Shown here piece after piece: positions 22,141 through 34,565 of a stretch of 64,000 bases of DNA (position 1 is its first letter; every line of letters starts with the position of its first letter). Location: positions 171,740,001-171,804,000 of the forward strand of contig JBITNC010000001.1 of the NCBI GenBank assembly GCA_050084985.1, given 5' to 3'. The stretch is from Nageia nagi. Taxonomy: Eukaryota; Pinophyta. Made by a program: the position numbers and the translations under genes. The notes under the pieces are model-generated. The model worked only from the letters and a program-made list of their open reading frames with translations, did not search any database and was not told the origin of the DNA.

Positions 22141-22760
22141 ACCAAAAATTGCAAATTCTCAAATAGTTATGTTGATTAGTACTTATTCACTGTGTAATCT
22201 ATCATAGTTGTAGCATTTATGTAAATAGTCTTATTTTAGTTATTTCATTCAATGCTAGCAGTAATGTATATTAATGAAACCCAACCACCCAAGGAGAGGG
22301 GAAGTTGTATAAATAGCTAGCTTTTAAAAATCAAAGAGATTAGACATTTTAGCAAATTTACCCAAATTTGTAAGAGCTATTCACATATGATAATACAAAT
22401 AGACAATGCTTTACCCTCTTGCAACAAAGTGGATGTTATTACTTTTGTGAATGTTATGTGTGAAATATTTTCTTCGAATTATGGCTATGTATTATGAATG
22501 TGAGATCCCAGGTGTGAGATAGTTTGCTAGTCTTAATCTTGGCTATGGATTTCTAACTGTGTTGTAATGCTTAGGTTGTAAATTTCCTATTTTAGCTATT
22601 TTTATTTACTTATCTATTTCCTGTAACTCTTCATCTTTTTATTCCTTTCCTATTACTTTTAACCTTAAATATAGATAGGAACTGGCCTATAAATCAGAGA
22701 TTGAGTAGAAAACCAACATGAGCACATCTCCACCACTTTTTGCTCTTTCAAGGAACCTAC
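22141..22760 (+). repeat. Probable 3' LTR of element B (boundaries unknown)
   Basis: A good TATA box (GTATAAATAGCTAG, about 22309-22322) follows a purine-rich GGAGAGGGGAAG, as in plant LTR promoters. Pyrimidine-rich R/U5-like text then runs to about 22,720. Without B's 5' LTR, which is outside the window, neither end can be fixed. Confidence 0.3.
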
Positions 22761-25700
22761 TATTACGGATAGTGGAGAACATAACCAGACCAAACCCTTG
22801 AGGTTATGCTATACCGATCAACATTTGCAATATGAGATATTTCTTAAATAAGGTACAATTCTTTAATGTTTAGGCATATTAGATCATGTATGAACATGTA
22901 AAATAATTAATTACTATGGTTATGAAATTGATATAATAACTAATAGGCCAATATCTATGGGGAGCTACACATTCTTAATCATCAAAATATAAGAAGATCA
23001 ACTAAGGTGAATTTTGATGGAACTTGTGGGAATCTATGGCAAGCTAATAAATATTTAAATGATAAAAAGAAAAAAATTCTCTAAATAATAATCATTGATA
23101 TAATATGAACAAATTTGGATAATCAAATGAAGGAATTAATAAAAATGATAGAGTTATTATATTTTGAGTATAAAAAATACAAATAAGTAATATGAAAAAA
23201 AAAAGTTTCTATAACTTATGTTAATTAATATAAAATTAAAAAATCAAATATCATGTATGAATAAATTACTAGGTTAGGAAAAATTGGGGCTTTGATCACT
23301 TCATGATATTGAAAGAGGCATTAAATTAGCTTATTTTTACAAGAAAAACTAGGATTTTTTTTATGTGGAGCATGGCAAGCTAGTAGAAGACTTTCAAAAT
23401 TCCCATTCTTTTTATTCTTTTATTTGAGATTTAATTCAATAAAATTTGTATGTAACGCATTCTAAGATAGCTAAAGCAAAATTGGGTAGATCAATGTAAC
23501 CTCTAAAATTGGTTGCAAAATTGACATGGTGAATGATGCTACCATTCTTAGCTTTAATAAATATTACTTAAATAATGGTATTAAAAAAATTGAAAGTCAA
23601 GATTTGATATGTATATCTATAGGTGATTAAAACCTATTATTTCATATGTAGACTTATAGCACTTGGTTAAAACTTAAAAATGGATGATTTTGATATAGGT
23701 ATCAAATTTAATTAGAATTTGAAAAGTAATATTGAGGTCAACATCTACCCTTTCAATTATCTTATAATGATTTTTACAAATCAAAAGGAATAAATACTGC
23801 TTAAATAAAGGTGTTAAAAACTTAAAATTCTAGATTTGATATATAGATTTATGGTAGGTTAAACCCTAAATATGAATGATTTTAATATAGGTATTGAATA
23901 ATTAGAATAGGAAAGGTAGTGTTAAGTTAGACATCTATATTTAAAACTATATAATAATGATTTTAATAAATAAGAAGGATTTGAACAATGTGTTTTGAGG
24001 AGAACTTTAATTTCTTGGAAGAGAACACTTTTTTATATAGGATTTAGGCCAACATTAGAGATTTCATTAGATGCTAATTTATTTGTAGTTTAGACACAAC
24101 CTTGGTATGAAGGGTTACCACCTATATTGAATATGTATCAATATAAATATAGAAAAATTATTACCAAATAAATTTTACTATCAAGTTGGGGATATTATGT
24201 GATATGGGTGGGTGTAAGAAGATGAGTCCACATAAAGAGGAAGTCTTGCAAGAAGATAAGACTAATTGTCAAATTCTTATTTTTTATAACTTTTTATTTT
24301 TTAGGAATTTAAAAATATATATATATGGGGAAAAGCTAGAGATAATCCTCTTCAAAAAAAAAAGGTTTTGAAAAATTGATAAGTTTAGGTCAAATTATGC
24401 ATGATGGACATAAGTAGTTTTTAAAAAAATAATCACAACCAATGCAAAATTAATAATAATAAAAAAATATTCATGAAAAAATTATATAAAAAAAAAATCC
24501 AGGAAAGGCTTTAGTGTATTAGGTATCTTTTCCCAAACAAATTTTAAAAAATACTTTGATTTAGGTTAAATTATGCTTGCTAGACACGTGCATGGTATGG
24601 TCTTGAAATAGTATATATTTTAAAAATGGTTTCTCCTCATCCCTATAAAAATTTAATTTTTATTATCTAGGTAGTAGAATAAATTACATATTTGAAAACT
24701 AGAATTTGAACGTAGTGACCTTTTTCAATATTCCATGTCTAAGTGCTTCAAATTTTGAGATCAATTGTGACAAAACTTGAAAATCAATGAATACTTCCAC
24801 TTTTTGTCATAAAGTGGACCCAACTTATTGCATTGACCTATATATAGGAATTGATTATGAGAACATATAATTTTTCCTTTTTAAATTGTAATGAGAATTG
24901 TCACATGCTTAGATAATAAAAAATAAATATTTTCATCTTACTAATGATGTTTTTAAGAGATTATCATAAGATAATACATATGAATATAGGAAAAATTAAT
25001 CCCAAAGATATAAAACATGAGAGAAAATAATGGAAAATTTAAATTATGTATCTAGCAAAAATTCATAAAGGAAAAGACATAAAACACATGTTGAATGAAG
25101 AAGGTATAGAAGAATAACTGCAAGGGATACATTTGGCTATGAATAATTCAAGGGATGAGTAAGAAATCAAGATCTTATTAAAGGCATATGAGAGTTATAT
25201 AAAAATGAGTAGTAATACAAAGAAGTATATGCTTAGCTTAGTAGCATCAAATAAATAGTAAATATGTTGAAGAATTCCCAAGTAATAATTGAAAAGAGGA
25301 AAGGAATGAAAAATAGTTATGAGATACTTCAACGAAAACTCATGAAAGCATAAAGAATGACTTATAATTGTAATTGAATTATTAGAATTAACCAAGAAAT
25401 AAGAAATTTAAATATAAATATTATATCATGGAATACAAGGAGGTTTCATTCACCTTTTAAAGGTTGATTATATTATTTTTACAAGAAAAAAAGCTTGTGA
25501 TATTAATCATATTTGTAGTTGTATTTATAGCACATAGGTGGAGATAACATAGTTATGATACAAAGTATTACAATTAGCCAATGTTGAGCTAAATCTTTAT
25601 ATATAAGTTATAGATTTTCAAATCAAAATATGAATCTTTTAGAATTAATAAGAAAAAAATTAAAGGTGTGCCTTTCTTAGTTCCATACAAATTACAGAGT

Positions 25701-26201
25701 TATTATGATACATGTTGTGATGTTTGATTATTTTGATAACATAGAGTTATATTTTATGTAGTTATAACAATTATATTGATAATCAACCTATGTTGGTAGT
25801 GGATAGAGCCAACCTAACACAATAATTTTTAATGATGGCATAATAAAAAAAAATTTAAACATATATAAAGTAAAAAAAAAAATTGAGAAATACTTATAGT
25901 AATAATAATAATTGGGAGAGAAATCATAAGCAAAGGGAGTTTTCTAGATATAACAAAGAGTATTTAAGAATAATAAGATTGTATTAAAGTATGACATGCA
26001 AATAAATATCTAAAATTATAGGGAAAAGATATAGCTTTAGATGTTTGATGATTATGTTTTGAATATAAATTTGAAATTCATATAGATGTATATGAATGTT
26101 TAGATTCTTTTATTTGGATAAAACATATTGTAGTAAAGATTTTTTAAGTACTTTTTACCAAAGAAAATATTAAAGAATACATAACTAAAATATAATGAAT
26201 T
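22761..26201. other. AT-rich region without recognisable genes
   Basis: Long A/T runs, no coding text on either strand, no LTR pair. Apart from the tandem duplication listed separately, I see only low-complexity A-rich stretches (for example 24,420-24,510 and 25,850-25,910). Short open frames at 24186-24371 and 25195-25395 have no coding character. Confidence 0.5.
23560..24000 (+). repeat. Diverged tandem duplication, about 225-bp unit
   Basis: Two copies share, in the same order, AAATATTACTTAAATAA(T/A)GGT, GATTTGATATGTATATCTAT, GATGATTTTGATATAGGTAT and AATTAGAATTTGAAAAG-like blocks (first copy about 23562-23785, second about 23790-24000). Identity is moderate. No function apparent. Confidence 0.65.
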
Positions 26202-26938
26202 TGTAATTACATAAATTTAATTTATGCAATTACTTATAATCATTAAATGAGTATCATCATATTATTTCATTATTATCAATACAAATTAATTATAATCTAT
26301 AATAATGGACTAATGTGTATCTTTTTTTGTAGATGATGCATCGCCCAAAGTGTGGGCACTAACCCAAGAAGTGGGTTAGTGCATGGAATTCCCTATAAAT
26401 CCCCTATATGCATAAGTCCACTATCAAGAAAAATTTGGCAACTTATTTTTATCTTGATAATGGTATATTCCCCTCAAGGTGTTCTTCAAAACTAGCTTAT
26501 CAAGATTGGAATTTGGATATTTTACCTATCTTATACGAGCTATTATTTTGTTTATATGTATATTTCTAACATCCAAGTAAGTTAAAAAGCATCGACCTTG
26601 ATTGTGATGCATAACTCCTCCAAAAGAGGATCAACGATGATTTATTAAAGATTGACCGTAACTTGTTGAATACTGACAATGGGCTATGGAGGATTGATAA
26701 TGATCTTTTTCTGATGGATCAACTAGCTATGATTTATGTGATATCTTTGTCTTGTCATTTCTAATTCATGCCTTACTTCCTTTCATCTATAACAAGTATA
26801 TGATTTCTTGTCTTGATAGGAATTAGTTTATTGTTCATTAAATATAGTTAATTTCCTCTATCATTTATATTTGGTAATTTTGATCTAAGTAGCATTGGGA
26901 ATATTTATTACTACCATTTCCATTTTTTCCATCCTACA
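26202..26938 (+). repeat. LTR E (unpaired), related to LTR A at its 5' end
   Basis: Starts TGTAATTACATAAATTTAAT, aligning with LTR A's TGTTAATGCATAAAATTAAT. Ends ATCCTACA. It is followed by TTGGTGAACC, the same primer-site start as A. It has a TATA box CTATAAAT at about 26393-26400 with palindromes just upstream. No partner LTR is in the window, so this is a 5' LTR of a truncated or longer element. Confidence 0.65.
26343..26400 (+). promoter_or_regulatory. LTR E core promoter: two palindromes plus TATA box
   Basis: The first palindrome is GCCCA (26343-26347), loop AAGTG, TGGGC (26353-26357). The second has a perfect 10-bp stem, CACTAACCCA (26357-26366), loop AGAAG, TGGGTTAGTG (26372-26381). 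The TATA box follows 12 bp later. Same geometry as in LTR A (5-base loop, TATA 11 bp downstream) with different stem bases. Confidence 0.6.
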
Positions 26939-27577
26939 AATTGGTGAACCTAGAGTGTCTTGCAAACCTTAGAATTTTAATTATAAGGCATATGAAAACC
27001 CTAGGATATATTTTTTTCTCATTGCATTAATTTCTATGAAAATAGTGGATCATATTGCTTGGAAATTATTAGAAAAGCTAGTGTTTCTTATTTTATGAAA
27101 TTTCATTTTTATAGAAAAACCTAGATTTTGAGGATCATTTTGGTCAATTTGGTGAGATATAGCATTACAAACTTTTGACCAAACCATAGAAAAATATAAT
27201 TAGGAATTTTTATGATTTTTCAAGGCCTAGAATTGCATATTTTAATCAATTTTATAGCAAATATCATATTAGAAAGTCCTAAATTTTGAAAATATTTTGT
27301 AACTATTTGGTGACTTGTTTCTTGATAAAAACTTGTCAAAACTATAGTTCATCATAGTAGGAAACTTTTTTAGAATAATTTAGGTTCATTGCATGCATTT
27401 TCATAGGGATTTATAGAGATTCTCAATTTTTAAGAATTTCATTTTTGCATAAAACCCTAGATTTTGGAGGTCATTTTTGGCATATTGGTAAGTTTTTACA
27501 TTAGAAATCTTATCTCACTCATCTACAATCATTATTGGTACATATTGGTGATATTTTAAAATGATATTTAGCACATA
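26939..27577 (+). other. Leader of element E with primer site
   Basis: Primer-site candidate TTGGTGAACCTAGAGTG at about 26941, then a leader with two diverged copies of AACCCTAGATTTTG(A)GG followed by TCATTTTGG (about 27118 and 27463). No coding text. Confidence 0.5.
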
Positions 27578-28334
27578 ATGGTCCACCAATATTACTTTAA
27601 TGAATTATGCAAAATTTCATGTGTTACATTTATAATCTTATGTGGCATACTATATCCTACATATATGGTATCACTACTTTCTTTAGGAGCTATGTTGCAA
27701 ATGTGTGTAATAGGTTTGTCATTATATGGCCTCTTATATGTTAAATATTTTAATAAGAAACTAATAGAGGTAAGTATGAATATTCAAAATGATAAAAAGT
27801 TTAATGATGCTCTTGATGATCATTCCAATGAAGCATGCCTTATTAATGAAAAATCTAATGATGTTATTTCTCTTCATGAAAATTTGAATAGTATTATTTC
27901 TAGTGATGAACATTGCAATGATGATATTTCTATTGATGACAATTCTAGTAATGCAATTTTTTATTGATAAAAATCTAAGTTCTAGCATAGATACTAAAAA
28001 TGATGAAATTCATAGCATTACTAGTGATGATATGACTATTTTTTATCCTATTACAAATAATGATGTTTCCCTTCATAGTGATAGTCATAACAATAATAGT
28101 AATGATGATGCTAATGATAGTGATGATTATGAAGATAATAATGATGGTTATGATGTTGATATAGATATTGATTCATTAATGTATATATATAAGGACATTG
28201 ATGAATGTGAATGTTATGATCTTAAATTTGATAATCTCTCATTACAAAATAAATTAACCAAATTTAAGGAACATTTACTGGATGATGAACATTTCATTAT
28301 GTTATTTTTAATTGATAAAGATATTCAAGAGTGA
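27578..28334 (+). pseudogene. Element E ORF: membrane segment plus Asp/Asn/Ser-rich tail (frameshifted)
   Basis: Two overlapping frames (27578-27967 and 27903-28334) join across a T-run at about 27957-27963, where one base is gained or lost, giving about 250 codons. The N-terminal 15-60 residues are strongly hydrophobic (FIILCGILYPTYMVSLLSLG and onward), probably two membrane passes. The rest is acidic and polar, with imperfect 12-13-residue repeats built on N-D-x-I-S. A final charged segment (LQNKLTKFKEHLLDDEHF) closes it. No gag or pol motif. I do not recognise a family. Few stops compared with neighbours, so it may be younger or constrained. Confidence 0.45.
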
Positions 28335-30062
28335 AAATAATAAATTATGTAAATAGATAATATAAACACAAAATAAATCTACTAGGATATCACTAATTCA
28401 AATATAAAATTATATACATAAAAAGTGTTCACCTGATAATGATATGACAATCCTCATGATATGGAAAGGAGATCATGGAGAATTAGATCGGATTAAAGAT
28501 AGGTTTCAATAAGGATAATGGATGATGCACAATTATATAACAATGTCTCCTTTATTCGCAGCTCTAGATCATGGATTCACATGGTGCAGGGGGCATATAA
28601 CATGGCATATGAACACTAAGATGTGGATGTTGTGAAACTTGTGGAATTAGAAAATGTGCAAAATATAACATGTAGTAATATATTAGAGTAGATAGATATT
28701 TTAATAGGTTGCATCCAAATACACCTTAAGGATGATGATATGGAGCAACCACCTATTAGAGAGATCTGATACAGATGTCAACCTCCAACTCTTGTATTTA
28801 TAAATTGCAAGGGAATATAAAGCAATAAAAATTGACTCATAGCAATAATATAATCATTTTTATATTCAATATGCTTTAAAATATGAACCATGGTAAATAA
28901 TATAGCATTTAATATTACACATGGCATTGCATTGTAATATCAACTTTATCTTGGAATTTGTAATATTGCTTTTAACACTTTTAGAGATATATAAAATATG
29001 ATTTATTAAATAAATAACAAATCATTTTTAGGTGTCTACATTTGCCCCTCTTTGGATATGGAATAAAAAGTATTGAAATTGCATAATCCAAAGAATTCTA
29101 GAGAAGTGAAAATTTTTCAAAGTTGAAATAAACTTCCTTTTTAAGATTCATATGTTGAATATGATATCTCATTTTCCCCCTTTTGGTATGAAATGGCCTC
29201 TCACTCTTTAGAACAAAATGTTATCCTTTATATGGAGCAACCTATTAGAAACCATAAAGGTCCAAAACTCTAGGATAATTTGTGGAAACAAAATAAATAA
29301 TACCTGCATAGATCATATCTATGATAATGATTTTCAAATTAAAAGAAGCAAAGATGAAATAAATATAATATTTCCTTTTTAGACTAATGATATTGTAACA
29401 TATAGTCTACAATCATTTAGCTGATAAGGTATTTCAATACGTCTCAAGCTTTCCATTTCCTTTTTATCATTTTGACTTGTAATTTTGAAGATATTGTGCT
29501 CATGGGGTTGTCATGGCCTAAAACTGTGAAATGTTGTTAATGCTACATGCATTGTGAAACCATCATTTGGAATCATATGCATTTTAATTACTATATGCCC
29601 CATTTTCAAATATGTAATGGCCTAAAATTAGTAAATAATAGAATAACACACCACCAATGTTGCAAATAAGACACTCATAACTTCATAGATGAAGAATTCA
29701 TGAGAAAGAAAGGATTTAAAACTAAATAATTCTCTAGTTTTAATGTGGCAATTAGAAATAATGGTACAACAATAAGACACAAGATGGTAGAAAGCATCAA
29801 AGTGAATTTGGGGATATTATGCAATCGTGAGTAAATTCTACATTCTTACACTTAGAGGACTACCATACCTAGTACTTGAAGTACAATGACTTATGCACTA
29901 GAAGAAGTAATTTCCAACTACAAAATATTGGAAATGAAGTTCAAGATGCAAGGAAAAAGAGGTAGTACTTCATGGCATAAAATATCTTGATAAAGCAACT
30001 ATCAAAATCCATAGGATGGTAGTTACAAGAAACAAGAAGCTATATTTTGTGTATTCTTAGAC
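28335..30062. other. Non-coding, repeat-derived spacer
   Basis: No coding text on either strand. It includes the dispersed repeat at 28540-29040. The text TGTCTACATTTGCCCCTC (about 29034) and later CATTTTCCCCCTTTTGG and ATATGCCCCATTTTC hint at old LTR-element flanks. Nothing else supportable. Confidence 0.4.
28540..29040 (+). repeat. Dispersed repeat, copy 1 (inverted copy at 58020-58560)
   Basis: Matches the reverse complement of 58020-58560. Shared blocks include GCAGCTCTAGATCATGGA versus GTAGCTCTGGATCGTGAA, CAACCACCTAT-A-AGAGATC, and AAAATATGATTTATTAA-TAAATAA-AAATCATTTTT, ending at TCTACA. Probably an LTR or its 3' half. Confidence 0.6.
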
Positions 30063-31610
30063 TAATCCAAAATTGGATCATCTCATTTTATCAAAATAAC
30101 TAATCCACATGAAGAGCTCTTCATTACGATCCTATTAGTTTGAATGATAAGAAAATATGACTTCCAGTTTATCTTCTATGAAGGTTTTAAGTTTGATATA
30201 TTTTTGTATTTATTTACAAAATTAAAAAAATAAATACAAGAGTAAAAAAATAAAATATTGAAAAATAAATCTCAAAACCCATAAATATAAAAGGAGTAAC
30301 ATTTAAATGTGAAAGGGTCAAACCTCCCACCCAATCCCACATGGAAGTGGAAAAGGGAGGGGACCCGCTTTACATGTAGGAGGTGCCAACGTGGAGGGTA
30401 AACCCAAAACATTGCCTTAGCACAAAACTCACCATTGATAATGACAAAATCCATGCAAATTCAAACCCACCGAGTGCTAATGTGGAGTAGAGGGTAGGAA
30501 ATAAGGTGGAAATTTGAAAGCTACATGATGGAGAGGGATTCATCGCCAGTAGGTAGAGGAAGAATGATGCAACACAAGAAGGAGGTTGTGTAGGAGATAA
30601 GATGGATGTAGAGGGGGGTGAACCTACCTAACATGTAGATCTTTCAACCACCCATGTCCAAATCAAACCTACCAAATATCCCATGTGCGAAGGAGACTTG
30701 TTGTCAAATGTAGAAGGAGTTGATTGCTTAGAACCTATGATGTCGATGTGGAGGAGAGTGATCATCAATGGTTTATATAGTGGTCCTTGGCCACTTGAAA
30801 AATATAAAGCTACTATATTGATCATTAAAATTTCATTTCATGATTGCAAAGTGCAAAATATGGTTGGAGCTACCTTATTCAGGGTTATTTGGGTATTTTG
30901 GGCTTGTTTTTAGTTTGGGTATTTTAAAAATATTATGGGGGTATTTTTAAAATAGTGTTTGTTATTATTTTCCTATAAAATAGTAAGGGCATATATTAGC
31001 ATGTGTTGTTTAGCTATTTTAATATTTGAAAAGGTTGAAAAATATTATTTGTAGTGTTGTTAAGTGTCAGGTGTTAATATAGGAGGTGGGTAATATTTCA
31101 AAGGCCTTGGAATATTTCCTAAATCCTAGTTTTTAGGTTGTTACAGCTATTTTGGAGGAAGGCCAAGTGGGAGATAATATTGGTTGATGACCACAACCAA
31201 AATTAACTCTACAAGGTGTGATTTCAATTAATTTGTTATAACTATATTTTGTAATCCTAGCTTTCTTAAATTTATAAAAGGGAGACTAGAGAGGGTTATT
31301 TTGTTTTAGCTAAATTTTGGTTGTCAAAGGGAGAAAAGGAGTGTGAAGAGATAGTGGAAAAAACTAAGTATTGGAAATTAGTGAGATGGTTCAAGGGTGA
31401 AATAGTACAACATCTTCACAAAAATAAAGAGAGCTTATTGGGTAGATTCTTTTGTGGTATTTTTATTTCTTTGATCATTTATTTTGCTACTTTGCTTGAA
31501 ATACTATTTCTTTTCATAGATTGCTCTCCTTGAGATAAGAAGGAAAAATTTAAAGAATTTGTATGTGTTGATATAAGATATCATCATAGGCAAGCTATCT
31601 TTATGGATCA
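30063..31610 (+). repeat. Element F 5' LTR
   Basis: First G of the TG start reads A. Long U3; a small open frame (31321-31533) has a counterpart in the other LTR with stops and is probably not a gene. Confidence 0.85.
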
Positions 31611-31613
31611 TGT

Positions 31614-31627
31614 TGGTATCATAGAAC
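31614..31627 (+). other. Element F primer-binding site
   Basis: TGGTATCATAGAAC, three bases past the LTR. Matches iMet consensus TGGTATCAGAGC except for late positions. Confidence 0.7.
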
Positions 31628-31794
31628 TTTGACTATATTGGCATTTACTAATCCATATTCGCAAGAGTTTGTTTGGTTGCAATTATTTTGCATGATTACT
31701 AGATCACAAAGTAAAAAAGGTGAAGGAGAGATTGTTTAATGATATCATGAGATTGGATTGAGAATTTGGTTATGGTAACAAAGATAAGCTAATA

Positions 31795-32984
31795 TGATAG
31801 AAGAGAATTCAACTACTACAATGCAAGAAGAGTTATCAAAAAGGCTCAAGATGATCGAGGAGATATTGAGTAATTTCATTAGTACTATTATGGAATAACA
31901 AAAAGATTTCCCTTGAAGCTTGAGGTGAAGTTTGAGCTCAAATCCTTTGGAGGAGAGATGGATCCCAAAAAGCTTAACCAATGGTTTAAATGAATGGATG
32001 CCTATTTTTGAGTCTATAATATTGAAAGTGATGAGGATAAAATTGAAATAACTGCACTCAAATTAGAGGGACATGCTCTAGTTTGGTGGGAAGCCTATTT
32101 TAATTCCATCATAAGTTTTGTAGAAGTTCTAGTTAAAATATGGAGTGCATTCAAAGAATTTCTTTGAGATCAATTCTACCCCCTTGGTTATCGTCAAAAG
32201 CAAACCATGGAGTGGTTTGATTTAAAATAAGAAAAAAGGCAAAGTGTCTAAGAGTACACCATTGAATTTAAGAAAAGAGCTACCTTGCTTGGTGTGTCTT
32301 TGAAAACTAATGAAAATTTGTTAAAGTAGATTAGAGGTCTCTATAACTATCTCTACCACACCATATTACTTTTCAAGCCTACAAAGTTGGATGACATATG
32401 TGTCCAAGTGCAATATCTAGAGGAAAATGGAAGTTTTGATTGAGAGGATAACCATTCCAAGTCAAAGCCTATGCAAAGGATAAAGTTGGTGCATAATTCA
32501 CAAAGGAGGAGAATAAGAAAAAGAGAGAAAATTGTTCTCATTGTGACAAATATGGTCATATGAAAGATGGATGTTGGAGGCTTCATCCTGATCAAGCACC
32601 TGGTTTGATCAAGGGAAGGAGAGAATAAATATGATGGTTTCCAAAGATCTTGATTAATTATATAAAATTTAAGATTCATTTGTTGTTGATGATAAGTTGG
32701 CTTGCATAGAACTTAAGCTACCAAGTATTATGAATACAACAAGTGTTATAGTGCATAAGCAGAAAGAGAAATTGAAGCAAGAGAAATCAATCATGCAATT
32801 TGACAAAATGGCAATTCCATATCCTCCATTTGTAAATCATTTTCAATATGGATAAAATATTGGTTTTATGCCATGGTGTCCATGTATGTTCAATACAACA
32901 AGTTCATGGAGGCCAAATTGGCAAGAAGCCATGATGGGGAATGAGGTTCCTCAATTTTACCATAATCCCCAAGAGCCCTCTTAA
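31795..32984 (+). pseudogene. Element F gag with CCHC zinc knuckle (relic)
   Basis: Begins near MQEELSKRLKMIEEIL (31830, coiled-coil-like), then a frameshift near 31910. The retrotransposon gag core follows: FGGEMDPKKLNQWFK, KIEITALKLEGHALVWWEAY (32041-32100), EYTIEFKKRATLLGVSLKTN (32250-32310) and DDICVQVQYLEEN. The knuckle NCSHCDKYGHMKDGCW (32530-32577) is a perfect C-x2-C-x4-H-x4-C. A proline/aromatic tail PYPPF and MPWCPCMF runs to the purine tract. Five or more TAG/TAA/TGA stops. Gag would package the RNA into particles. Confidence 0.85.
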
Positions 32985-32994
32985 TAAGGAGGAG
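32985..32994 (+). other. Element F polypurine tract
   Basis: TAAGGAGGAG directly precedes the 3' LTR start TGATC. Confidence 0.65.
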
Positions 32995-34486
32995 TGATCT
33001 AAAATTGGATCATCTCATTTTAGTAAAATAACTATTCCACATCAAAGAGCTCTTCATTACAATCCCATTGGTTCAAACATTAAGAAAATTTGACTCCTGA
33101 TTTATCTTCTACAAAGGTTTGAAGTTTAATATATTTTTATATTTATTTACAAAATTAAAAAAAAAATACAATAGTAAAAAAAATAAAACATTGAAAAATA
33201 AATCTCAAAGCCTAAAAACATAAAACAGGTGACATTTAAATGTGAAAGGATCAAAACCCTCACCCAATCCCATGTGGAGGTGGAAAAGGGAGGGGATCCA
33301 TTTTTTATGTAGGAAGCACCAACATGGAGGGTAAACCCACAACATCACCTTAGTGCCAAACTCACCACTAACCATGGCAAAAGCTGCACAAAGTTAAACC
33401 CACTGAGTGCCAATAAGGAGTAGAGGGTAGGAGATGAGGTGGTAGGTTGGAAACTATGTAATGGAGAGGGATTGACTGCCAACAGGGAGATGTAAAGGAA
33501 GAATGATGTGGCATAATAAGAAGGTCATGAAGGAGATAAGATATATGTAGATGGGGGTGATCCTACCTCATAGGAAAATTTTCCAACTACCCACATCAAA
33601 AGACCCTATGTGAGAAGGAGACCTACCATTATACATAAGAGTCAATGCCAACATGGAGGAGAGTGACCATCAATAGTTCATGTAGCATCCCTTGACTACC
33701 TAAGAAGTACAAAGCCACCATATTGACCATTCAAATATCATTCCAAGACTACCATGTGGTAGAAGATGGTTGAAGCCATCCTATTTAGGGTTATTTGGGT
33801 ATTTTGGGCTTATTTTTGGTTTAGGGTATTTTAAAAATATTGTGGGAGTATTTTTAAAATAGCATTTGTTATTATTTCCCTATTAAAATGGTAAGGGGAT
33901 AATATTAGCATATGTTGTTTAGCTATTTTAATATTTGTAAAAGTTGGTAAATATTATTTGTAGTTTTGTTAAGTATCAGGCATTAATATAGGATGTACAT
34001 AATATTTCAAAGGCATTGGAATATTTCTTAAATCCTGGTTGTTAGGGTGTGAGATAATATTGGTTGATGACCACAACCAAAATTAACTCTATGAGGTGTG
34101 ATTTCAATTAATTTATTATAATCATATTTTATAATCCTAGCTTCCTTAAATTTATAAAAAGGAGACTAGAGAGTGTTTTTTTTGGTAAATTTTTGTTTAT
34201 CCAAGAGAGAAAAGGAGTGTGAAGAGATAGTGGAAAAAACTAAGTGTTGGAAATTAGTGAGATAATTCAAGGGTGAAATTGTACAACATCTCCATAAAAA
34301 TAAAGAGAGCTTATTGGGTAAATTCTTTTATGGTGTTTTGATTTTCGTGATCATTTATTTTGATAATTTACTTAAAATACTATTTCTTTTCATGTATTGC
34401 TCTCCTTGAGATAAGAAGGTAAAATTTAAAGAATCTATATGTGGTGAGATAAGATATCATCATAGGCAAACTATCTTTATGGATCA
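32995..34486 (+). repeat. Element F 3' LTR
   Basis: 1,492 bp. Aligns along its whole length with 30063-31610, with several small deletions and many transitions. Confidence 0.85.
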
Positions 34487-34565
34487 TGGACCAACCAAGA
34501 AGACTCTACTATAGTTATGGATTTTTTGAATTGCTTAGGAACAAATAATTTGGGAGGGGTGGACT

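Larger units (their letters stand above)
30063..34486 (+). mobile_element. Element F: gag-only LTR retrotransposon (TR-GAG type)
   Basis: Direct repeats at 30063-31610 (1,548 bp) and 32995-34486 (1,492 bp) start T(G/A)ATC(C/T)AAAATTGG and end TTATGGATCA. The flanking 5-mers TAGAC (30058-30062) and TGGAC (34487-34491) fit a duplication with one later change. An iMet-type primer site follows the 5' LTR and a purine tract precedes the 3' LTR. The 1,384-bp inside encodes only gag with a CCHC knuckle. No protease, RT or integrase is present, so mobility would need a partner element. Confidence 0.88.

Noticed and set aside
27761-27988. 75-codon minus-strand frame rich in Ile/Asn
   Set aside because: Complement of the N-D-x-I-S repeat tract on the plus strand; low complexity only.
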